DNA of 13,706 nucleotides from SZUA-287 sp036397975. Lineage in GTDB: Bacteria; Bacteroidota; Ignavibacteria; UBA10030; UBA6906. The notes beneath the pieces are model-generated. The model had not been told where the DNA came from and searched no databases. It worked only from the letters and a program-made list of their open reading frames with translations. Each line of letters opens with the position of its first letter. The stretch's first letter is position 1. The translations under genes were made by a program, and so were the position numbers. The stretch lies in the NCBI GenBank assembly GCA_036397975.1, contig DASWHW010000070.1, forward strand, positions 1 to 13,706, given 5' to 3'. This document shows positions 1 through 5,922 of this stretch, piece after piece.

Positions 1-972
1 ACGGCGGTTGCGTGCAATGCGCAAGGACATGTCTTTGCAGGCTTTGGATCAGCTGTCCGGCGGTCAACGAACGACGGCGTAACATGGACATCGAGCACTC
101 CCTCCTCTCAGATTGCGAAGATTGCGGACATCGCGTTCGAACTTGACACTGTGTATGTGGCAACGGGCGTTGGGTCCGGCTTTGGCACGAGCAGAGGCGT
201 GTATCGCTCGACGAATAATGGCACGACGTGGGCGGAGTTCAATACTGGTCTCACGAATCTCAACGTGACGACTATAACTGCTCGCGATAGCCTTTCAACA
301 TTCAAGATCGCCGCAGGAGACAGTGTTACCCGAGTTCTGTGCGGGACTTGGGGAAGTGGAGCATTCAGGATAGTTTCTGCACAGTCGGATAGACAGGGCG
401 GGGACAATGAATGGGAACAGTGCGGTCCCAGCAGTGGGCAGTTCAAAAAGGTAAAATTGGACCCGGGGGTAGCAGCCCTCGCCTACGGACTTATACTTGG
501 GATCCAGAATGGTGACCTTGACATTTTTGGGCTTTTCGCCAATTGCGAGCCTGAAGAAATGGACCCCCTTTTATATGAGTCGTCAAGCTTGCACATAGGG
601 TCTGGGAGTTCTACGTCGGCTGCCGCTACTTTTTTTATTGGAAGTAATGGCGAGGGAATTTACCGCGCAACGAATATCACCAGTGTTGAACAAACACAAG
701 TCATCCCGAAGAGATTCTTGCTCGAGCAGAACTACCCGAACCCGTTCAATCCGGAGACAATAATTAAATATCAAATCCCTAGCGTCGCCCACGTAACGAT
801 CAAAGTCTACAATCTTCTTGGCCAAGAAATAGTAACACTCGTACATGAGGAAAAAGGGGCTGGAACTTATTCTGTCCGGTGGGGCGCCGCTGGTTCGCCA
901 AGCGGCGTGTATCTGTATAGACTCCAGTCGGGGAACTACGTCGAAACAAAGAAGATTCTTCTGCTCCGATAA
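1..972 (+). CDS. Secreted Asp-box beta-propeller protein with T9SS type A sorting tail (5' end missing)
   Basis: The reading frame is open from base 1 to the TAA at 970-972, giving 323 visible residues; the true start lies upstream, and the internal GTG at 151 is not the start. Two Asp-boxes are visible: STNDGVTW at visible residues 22-29 and STNNGTTW at 70-77. Blade-like strands such as VLCGTWGSGAFRI and FFIGSNGEGIYRAT follow. This is the pattern of sialidase/Ycf48/VPS10-like propellers, in which the Asp-box is structural, so no enzyme activity can be claimed. The middle (about residues 125-205) has no Asp-box. Residues 240-323 form a complete T9SS type A tail: QNYPNPFNP core, VYNLLGQEIVTLV, SGVYLYRL and a basic KKILLLR end. 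The protein is therefore expected to cross the outer membrane by T9SS and be anchored or released. The gene is followed at once by a terminator. Confidence 0.9.
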   Translation, partial: TAVACNAQGHVFAGFGSAVRRSTNDGVTWTSSTPSSQIAKIADIAFELDTVYVATGVGSGFGTSRGVYRSTNNGTTWAEFNTGLTNLNVTTITARDSLSTFKIAAGDSVTRVLCGTWGSGAFRIVSAQSDRQGGDNEWEQCGPSSGQFKKVKLDPGVAALAYGLILGIQNGDLDIFGLFANCEPEEMDPLLYESSSLHIGSGSSTSAAATFFIGSNGEGIYRATNITSVEQTQVIPKRFLLEQNYPNPFNPETIIKYQIPSVAHVTIKVYNLLGQEIVTLVHEEKGAGTYSVRWGAAGSPSGVYLYRLQSGNYVETKKILLLR

Positions 973-996
973 TTGTTCTACTTCGGACCGTCAAGG

Positions 997-1030
997 TAGG
1001 CATCGTCCCGGGTGGCGATGCCTATTTTTT
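997..1030 (+). terminator. Intrinsic terminator of the propeller gene
   Basis: A perfect 9-bp stem (TAGGCATCG at 997-1005 pairing with CGATGCCTA at 1016-1024) encloses a 10-nt loop and runs directly into six T residues at 1025-1030. It starts 25 bases after the stop codon of the propeller gene. This is a textbook Rho-independent terminator and it separates that gene from the metallophosphoesterase. Confidence 0.9.
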
Positions 1031-1085
1031 GCTCCTCCATTGTGTTGTTCATGCAAACCCACACAATTAGCCCCGCCCGATGATA

Positions 1086-1114
1086 TTGATATTCTCAACC
1101 CTGTGTGGTATAAT
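1086..1114 (+). promoter_or_regulatory. Sigma70-like promoter of the metallophosphoesterase gene
   Basis: TTGATA (1086-1091) and a perfect TATAAT (1109-1114) are separated by exactly 17 bp. Transcription would begin near 1121. That leaves only about 14 nt before the ATG at 1135, or about 38 nt before the alternative GTG at 1159. The position between an upstream terminator and a gene start supports it. There is no experimental evidence. Confidence 0.75.
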
Positions 1115-1134
1115 GATGAAGTTACTATCACACC

Positions 1135-2997
1135 ATGCAACTAACAGGGGGACTGACCGTGGGGACCCAGGGATTCACCGCGATCTTTTCACTCGCACTT
1201 CTAGGGCTGATCTCCTCTCAATCACCGGCACAGACTTCCATTCGTTTTGCCGCCGTTGGCGACTTTGACACAACTCCGGCAACGGGATCGGTCGCGGCAA
1301 TGATCGCAAGTTGGAATCCTGACTTTGTCATTACACAGGGGGACAACAACTACACTGCCAATAATACTTCCACTGCTTCCTGGGATAATGAGGTCGGGCA
1401 GTTCTACGGGCAGTACATCAAATATCCGACGGGGAGTTCGAGCACTTACGCACCCGGACCGTCAGACAACGGGTTGTTTCCTTGCGTTGGAAATCATGAC
1501 TGGGACGCCGGGATTACCGGTTGGTACAATTACTTCGACCTTCCGGGCAACGAGCGGTACTTTGATTTCATCAAAGGTCCGGTACATTTCTTTGTGATCG
1601 ACAGTGACTCGCGCGAGCCGGATGGGATTACGAGTACATCTGTCCAAGCGCAATGGCTGCAAGCCGGCCTTGCTTCATCAACATTGCGATGGAAGATCGT
1701 CTTTTTTCATCATCCCCCCTACACCTCAGCCAGTCGTGGAAACAACACGGCGCTGCAGTGGCCGTTCAAGCAATGGGGAGCCACCGCAGTTCTCAATGGA
1801 CATGAACACCATTATGAGCGTATCATCCAATCGGGTTTCCCGTACATCGTAAACGGCACGGGCGGCCGACCGCTCAGCGGCTTTAGCACGCCGATTGCCG
1901 GCAGCGTGTTTAGATACAGCGCAAACAATGGGGCCATGTTGATTGAGGCAGGTTCCGACAGCATCGAATTCAAGTTCTATTCCATTGTGTCCGGTGGAAC
2001 ATTAGTAGACCGCTATGCCGTCCATTTCACAGTTGAATCAACGCTTGTTGATCAAGGATCAACTTGGAAATACCTCGATGACAACTCCGATCAAGGCACA
2101 GCGTGGCGGTTGCCAGCCTTCAATGATGCTTCGTGGTCAGCCGGACCTGCAAAGCTCGGGTTTGGTGGCGATGGAGAAGTAACGACGGTCAACGGCGGTC
2201 CTTCGGGCGCCAGGTATATAACCACGTACTTCCGGCGGTCATTCTTCTTCGACGATCCCTCCAGAATTGCTGCCATGACACTCGATGTATTGCGAGACGA
2301 TGGCGCGATTGTCTACTTGAATGGTACTGAGCAATGGCGGACAAATATGCCCACGGGAACTATCACCCACTCGACCTTTGCGTCATCAGCAATGAGCGGT
2401 TCCAATGAGAATACTTTCTTTTCCACACAGCCGGTCTCGCCAATGATTCTTCCAGGGTTGAACGTGCTGGCCGTCGAGGTTCATCAGATTAACCTGACCA
2501 GTTCCGACCTCGGTTTTGACCTTCGTCTCTCTGCAACACTCAACGAAAGCTCACTCGCGACTCAACAGCTCACTATGACTGCAGGTTGGAACCTTATCTC
2601 GCTCCCATTGACTGTTAGCAGCAATGCAAAAACTTCTCTCTTCCCAACAGCCAGTTCGGATGCATTTGCATTTGTCGGCGGATATGTTCCCCAGTCTCTG
2701 CTCGATATCGGGCTTGGGTACTGGCTCAGGTTTGATAGTGTGCAAGACGTAAGCATAAGTGGTTCTTTCATCTCAGCAGACACCATTGCGGTCAATCCGG
2801 GTTGGAACTTGATCGGCTCGATTTCCGGTCCGGTGAATGTCGCAACGATTACCTCTATCCCGAACGGCATCGTGACCTCACAGTTCTTTGGATACGATGG
2901 TGCCTATGTTGCAACTTCGACGATCGAGCCGGGAAAAGCCTATTGGGTACAGGTGTCACAATCAGGACAGTTGATTCTCGTGGCCACCACGCCGTAG
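1135..2997 (+). CDS. Secreted metallophosphoesterase with galactose-binding-like domain and two GWNLI modules; T9SS tail lost
   Basis: A 620-residue exported calcineurin-like phosphoesterase. The signal peptide (hydrophobic residues 14-27) has a likely SPAQ cleavage site. The dinuclear-metal motifs are all present: GDFD (D43, D45), GDN (D70, N71), GNHD (N120-D122), HHPP (H192/H193) and GHEHHYE (H223, H225). The domain spans about residues 36-300 and resembles purple-acid-phosphatase-type enzymes; the substrate is unknown. Residues 305-463 form a jelly-roll domain (WKY at 311, FNDASW at 329, YLNG at 394). Residues 480-620 hold two related modules starting GWNLI at 484 and 556. Such modules usually precede a T9SS tail, but the protein stops at TAG 2995-2997, and a broken tail relic lies downstream. 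Start choice: ATG 1135 has no Shine-Dalgarno sequence, whereas GTG 1159 has AGGGGG seven bases upstream and is a real alternative, shortening the protein by eight residues. Confidence 0.9.
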   Translation: MQLTGGLTVGTQGFTAIFSLALLGLISSQSPAQTSIRFAAVGDFDTTPATGSVAAMIASWNPDFVITQGDNNYTANNTSTASWDNEVGQFYGQYIKYPTGSSSTYAPGPSDNGLFPCVGNHDWDAGITGWYNYFDLPGNERYFDFIKGPVHFFVIDSDSREPDGITSTSVQAQWLQAGLASSTLRWKIVFFHHPPYTSASRGNNTALQWPFKQWGATAVLNGHEHHYERIIQSGFPYIVNGTGGRPLSGFSTPIAGSVFRYSANNGAMLIEAGSDSIEFKFYSIVSGGTLVDRYAVHFTVESTLVDQGSTWKYLDDNSDQGTAWRLPAFNDASWSAGPAKLGFGGDGEVTTVNGGPSGARYITTYFRRSFFFDDPSRIAAMTLDVLRDDGAIVYLNGTEQWRTNMPTGTITHSTFASSAMSGSNENTFFSTQPVSPMILPGLNVLAVEVHQINLTSSDLGFDLRLSATLNESSLATQQLTMTAGWNLISLPLTVSSNAKTSLFPTASSDAFAFVGGYVPQSLLDIGLGYWLRFDSVQDVSISGSFISADTIAVNPGWNLIGSISGPVNVATITSIPNGIVTSQFFGYDGAYVATSTIEPGKAYWVQVSQSGQLILVATTP

Positions 2998-3015
2998 GGT
3001 TGGTCTCTTCCGCGC

Positions 3016-3114
3016 GTGGTTGATGGGATGCTGAGTACCGGCAAGCGGGAGTCTATTTCTACCGACTAAGCGCTGGGGGCTTTCGCAGACGAAGAGCGCC
3101 TGTTCCTACGATAG
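3016..3114 (+). pseudogene. Decayed remnant of a T9SS type A sorting tail, 3' of the metallophosphoesterase
   Basis: Three short stretches match consecutive parts of a T9SS type A tail but are not in one open frame. VVDGMLSTG (3016-3042) is in the same frame as the upstream gene. AGVYFYRLSAGG (3045-3080) is in another frame. GAFADEERLFLR followed by TAG (3079-3114) is back in the first frame. The switch back falls in a GGGGG run at 3075-3079, a likely indel site. The intact tails in this window have SGVYLYRLQSG...KKILLLR and SGLYFYRL...KKMMLLK at the same place. The YPNPFNP half of the tail and the segment before GVYFYRL are missing, so deletions as well as frameshifts are implied. It is most likely the former C-terminus of the preceding gene. 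A sequencing or assembly error is the main alternative, but it would not explain the missing half. Confidence 0.7.
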
Positions 3115-3145
3115 TGTCAAATGACCACTGGTGAAAAAAGCAAAT

Positions 3146-3170
3146 GGCCGGGTACTGTGTCCGGCCTTTT
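3146..3170 (+). terminator. Intrinsic terminator downstream of the metallophosphoesterase gene
   Basis: GGCCGG (3146-3151) pairs with CCGGCC (3161-3166) around a 9-nt loop, followed by TTTT at 3167-3170. An A-run lies upstream (3133-3138). The stem is short but entirely G/C. It sits 32 bases after the end of the sorting-tail relic, where a terminator of the original, longer gene would be expected. Confidence 0.65.
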
Positions 3171-3393
3171 CCCTGTCAGAGATTCACCCGAATCACTTGC
3201 GCCTTGTCGACGGTTGTTTGCGTCTTGACTCATCGCATCGCACCCAATAGATAACCGCTTCGCCGTCGGTTCCTGTTGGCAAAATCGTCCGATACGTAGC
3301 AGATATGTGGCGCACAGTATAGAGACCACTTCATTGCTACATGACACAAACACGCTGATCGCTCAACGCTAATTCACTTTTATATTTTCCCAC
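3171..3393. other. Intergenic stretch with no recognisable gene
   Basis: No reading frame here looks protein-coding, and no RNA gene was recognised. The only visible structure is a small inverted repeat at 3181-3194 (GATTC, 4-nt loop, GAATC), too short to interpret. Together with the flanking terminator, promoter and leader it makes up the gap between the metallophosphoesterase and the next operon. Confidence 0.5.
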
Positions 3394-3422
3394 TTGACAA
3401 GAGAGGTATCTATTTCTATCTT
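3394..3422 (+). promoter_or_regulatory. Sigma70-like promoter of the tail-fibre-like operon
   Basis: A perfect TTGACA (3394-3399) and TATCTT (3417-3422) are separated by exactly 17 bp. Transcription would begin near 3429, giving a leader of about 185 nt before the ATG at 3614. The upstream flank is A/T-rich (TTTTATATTTT at about 3378-3388), like an UP element. Confidence 0.7.
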
Positions 3423-3434
3423 CCACAAAAGCCC

Positions 3435-3545
3435 GAAGCGCGTGCAGCAACTAATCGTGCAATCTTACCGCAAACTGCGCTTCTTGTTCCAGCAGCGACG
3501 GTAAGTCTTCTGTTCTCTCCTCTGTCGACCACATCTCGTGTCGAC
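3435..3545 (+). promoter_or_regulatory. Structured 5' leader elements upstream of the tail-fibre-like gene
   Basis: If transcription starts near 3429, the leader carries two inverted repeats. The first is GAAGCGC (3435-3441) with GCGCTTC (3477-3483), enclosing a 35-nt loop that contains CGTGCA twice. The second is GTCGAC at 3524-3529 and 3540-3545, extendable to 8 bp with one bulged C. No known riboswitch or attenuator is recognised, and there is no T-run after either hairpin. The function is unknown and may be only transcript stability. Confidence 0.3.
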
Positions 3546-3613
3546 CTCGATTGGACGGTTTGATGTCATGTGTTCTGCGCGTCTTTCCACTCACATCCAC
3601 AATGGAGGCTCAC

Positions 3614-5011
3614 ATGAGAACCCTGGTTCTATTTGGTTTGTCACTTCTTGCGGTTCTTCACACCAATGCGCAAATACCAAAGCAACTTTCATATCAGGGT
3701 GTTCTCACGGACACTCTGGGTAATCCGCGATCGGATGGTACGTACCTGATGGTGTTCAGGTTATATCCCGGCGAAATCGGTGGCAGCGCCCTCTGGAACG
3801 AGGTGAAAAACGTGGCTGTCAAAGATGGCATCTTCACAACCTACCTCGGCGATACAACCCCTTTCCCCATCTCACTTACATTTACCAGCACCTACTGGCT
3901 CAGCGTGCAGGTTGGAGCAGACCCGGAGTTGGCTCCACGAATGAAATTGGCATCCTCACCGTACAGTCTCAACCCGGGAGGTAATTCGGTTTGGCAGGTT
4001 GACAGCACTTCGGGCTTCGTATACTATGGGGGGCAGAACGTGTTCATCGGAAGAAACTTCCGCGTTAGTGGCAATGAAGTTTTTGGTGTTCGGTACGTCG
4101 GCTCCGCAAATCAGTACGGCGGAATGTATATGGAGACTGCCAATGACAGCGGCTGGCCGTTCTATGGCTATGCAACAAATGGTTCGTTCAGGGCTTGGTC
4201 CTATTATAATGGTGCCGATGGCGATTGGCGTCTTTACAATGCAGGCATTCGTCTAACAGTACCGAATGAAGGAGGATTGCGAATTGGACCCTCCTCGACC
4301 TTCAGCCTCGAGATTGAAAACTCAACTGGAAGTGATGGCATAAGAATTAACGATACAGGAGACGATGGAATCCAAATCGGAAGCAGCCCCAATTACCCCA
4401 ACTATGGAGTGTACGTCCCCAGTCCCGGCGTCTCCACGTACGGACTATGGCCAAACACCGCCAATGCTGCAGGTGAGTGGGCTCTCTATACGGTTGATAA
4501 CATAGAGGCCGGTAACGTGCTTGCGAGCGCTTACTCATTGGTGGCAAAAGTCACCGGGCCTGACGCTCTCACGGAAGGAGACGTTGTTGCCGCCGCAGGC
4601 ATCACCGATGCGATTCCCGGAAGTCAGCCATCGCTGTCACTGGTGCGTCTCGCGGATGACAAGCAGTTTACCGGAATCGTTGGAGTGGTTCAGCGGCGAA
4701 TGGTCTGGGGGGTAGCACCCGGGAAAGAAGAGGAAGGCGAAATGTCTATGCACAGCGTTGATGGACCTGCACAACCGGGCGACTACGTTTCACTCGCAAT
4801 CCTCGGAGTGGCTGAGGTAAAGGTCGATCCGGCGACTTCTATTGAAGTCGGGCAACGACTCACTGCAAGCAGCTTATCGGGTAGGGCGCGATCGTTAAAG
4901 TCACGCGAGATCGATGGTATGGTTGTTACCGAAGGCGCACAAGTGATAGGCATTGCTCTCGCACCATCGAGAGGCAGTTCAACGATTCCAGTGCACATCT
5001 CATTACGATAA
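3614..5011 (+). CDS. Secreted tail-fibre/stalk-like protein
   Basis: A 465-residue exported protein starting at ATG 3614, chosen because GGAGG lies five bases upstream and a signal peptide (MRTLVLFGLSLLAVLHTNAQ) begins exactly there; the frame is open upstream to an earlier ATG at 3551. The mature protein opens with IPKQLSYQGVLTD...GTYLMVFRLY, then ALWNEV, GIFTTYLGD, YWLSVQVG, ELAPRMKLASSPYSL (about residues 21-120). This conserved N-terminal domain is frequent in secreted FCB proteins. The middle is glycine- and asparagine-rich, repetitive beta-strand sequence, as in trimeric fibres. The C-terminal 150 residues (GDVVAAAG, GIVGVVQRR, GDYVSLAILGVAEVKV, VGQRLTASSLSGRA, VIGIALAP, VHISL) match a domain found at the ends of phage-fibre-like bacterial proteins. 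There is no T9SS tail. The role (surface fibre or adhesin) is inferred from architecture. It is co-directional with the next gene, 54 bases away. Confidence 0.85.
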   Translation: MRTLVLFGLSLLAVLHTNAQIPKQLSYQGVLTDTLGNPRSDGTYLMVFRLYPGEIGGSALWNEVKNVAVKDGIFTTYLGDTTPFPISLTFTSTYWLSVQVGADPELAPRMKLASSPYSLNPGGNSVWQVDSTSGFVYYGGQNVFIGRNFRVSGNEVFGVRYVGSANQYGGMYMETANDSGWPFYGYATNGSFRAWSYYNGADGDWRLYNAGIRLTVPNEGGLRIGPSSTFSLEIENSTGSDGIRINDTGDDGIQIGSSPNYPNYGVYVPSPGVSTYGLWPNTANAAGEWALYTVDNIEAGNVLASAYSLVAKVTGPDALTEGDVVAAAGITDAIPGSQPSLSLVRLADDKQFTGIVGVVQRRMVWGVAPGKEEEGEMSMHSVDGPAQPGDYVSLAILGVAEVKVDPATSIEVGQRLTASSLSGRARSLKSREIDGMVVTEGAQVIGIALAPSRGSSTIPVHISLR

Positions 5012-5065
5012 CTCATCATGTTTCATGCGACACAACCAATCACGCAGAACATGAAGGAGATTTCT

Positions 5066-5635
5066 ATGAAAAAACCATTTTTGATGATAGTAACCTGTGC
5101 CCTGCTCCTTTCGTGGAGCGAAATGCTGCTCGCACAAACTTCCAGGATTCCTCTGTCGACATTCAGTGCGGGTTATGGAGAGCTAAGTGGGACGGCAAAT
5201 GATTCTCGCGGTATCGCAGGACAAGCCGTGGCGGGCCGGGCGTCAGGATCAGGCAATGTTGTCCATGCAGGGTTTATACCGGCAGCTCTGCTGAAAACCG
5301 GAACGGTGGACGTTCCGGAGGTACCGGCGGAACTACCGATGGTGTATGACCTCGCCCAAAACTATCCCAATCCATTCAACCCGACAACAACCATCAAGTA
5401 TCAAGTGCCAACCGCCAGTTCTGTGGACCTTAGAGTCTACGACATTCTTGGGAGAGAGATTGTTGCTCTCGTGAATGGCGACACTGATGCGGGGAGACAT
5501 ACGGCTCGATGGAACGGGACAAATTCTTGGGGAAACAGCGTCGGCAGTGGCTTGTATTTCTACCGGCTCCGTGCGCGGAGCAATAAGGGTAACGATTCTT
5601 ACATTAGCATCAAGAAGATGATGCTGTTGAAGTAA
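5066..5635 (+). CDS. Small secreted protein with T9SS type A sorting tail
   Basis: A 189-residue protein. ATG 5066 is preferred over the in-frame ATG at 5018 because AAGGAG ends six bases upstream and a clear signal peptide follows (MKKPFLMIVTCALLLSW, cleavage after LLA with Q24 next). The mature N-terminal part is only about 60 residues (STFSAGYGELSGTANDSRG, GIAGQAVAGRASG, VVHAGFIPA). This is a short module often placed before T9SS tails in FCB proteins, with no known enzymatic function. From about residue 95 comes a complete type A tail: QNYPNPFNPTTTIKYQVP, VYDILGREIVALV, SGLYFYRL and the basic KKMMLLK end. The protein is little more than a cell-surface sorting cassette. It probably shares a transcript with the tail-fibre-like gene upstream, which lacks a tail of its own. 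Confidence 0.88.
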   Translation: MKKPFLMIVTCALLLSWSEMLLAQTSRIPLSTFSAGYGELSGTANDSRGIAGQAVAGRASGSGNVVHAGFIPAALLKTGTVDVPEVPAELPMVYDLAQNYPNPFNPTTTIKYQVPTASSVDLRVYDILGREIVALVNGDTDAGRHTARWNGTNSWGNSVGSGLYFYRLRARSNKGNDSYISIKKMMLLK

Positions 5636-5654
5636 CGTTATCTGCTGTGGCTTA

Positions 5655-5687
5655 CTGGAAACCCCATCGGTTAGGTGGGGGTTCCAG
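5655..5687. terminator. Long hairpin after the small T9SS gene, probable terminator
   Basis: The arms at 5655-5668 and 5674-5687 pair over 14 positions with one A-G mismatch and one G-T wobble around a 5-nt loop. It begins 19 bases after the stop codon. No T-run follows on either strand, so it is not a classical intrinsic terminator. It may act as a 3'-end stabiliser or a T-less terminator. Confidence 0.5.
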
Positions 5688-5816
5688 GTCATCGATAAAT
5701 CAAACCCCAATCGTCAGGTAGAACGTGGCAGGAATTGCTACTGTGAGTGTCTACCTATTTTCTCGCACTTCAATCTCTTCGACGCATATCTTTCAAGCGG
5801 GTGTCGGCTATTGCTG

Positions 5817-5845
5817 TTGACTTTACCTCTCGCGTTCCGTAAGAT
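5817..5845 (+). promoter_or_regulatory. Sigma70-like promoter of the alpha-mannosidase gene
   Basis: TTGACT (5817-5822) and TAAGAT (5840-5845) are separated by exactly 17 bp. Transcription would start near 5852, giving a leader of about 70 nt before the ATG at 5923. It lies after the hairpin of the preceding gene, so the mannosidase is probably its own transcription unit. Confidence 0.6.
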
Positions 5846-5922
5846 CATGAAGTTCATTCCCAATCTCTGAACCATCCCTCCTCGTCGCTGAGGTAATTCT
5901 CAAAACTCACTGAGAGGCAGTC

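Noticed and set aside
361..640. Possible frameshift in the first gene, because the middle lacks Asp-boxes
   Set aside because: The frame stays open, blade-like strands flank the region in the same frame, and no other frame gives a better propeller match.
3225..3253. Possible second promoter TTGACT-17-TAGATA
   Set aside because: The -10 box matches poorly and the much better TTGACA/TATCTT pair lies nearer the operon start.
3117..3353. Minus-strand 78-codon frame in the intergenic region
   Set aside because: It overlaps a + strand terminator, shows no domain or signal peptide, and its composition is not gene-like.
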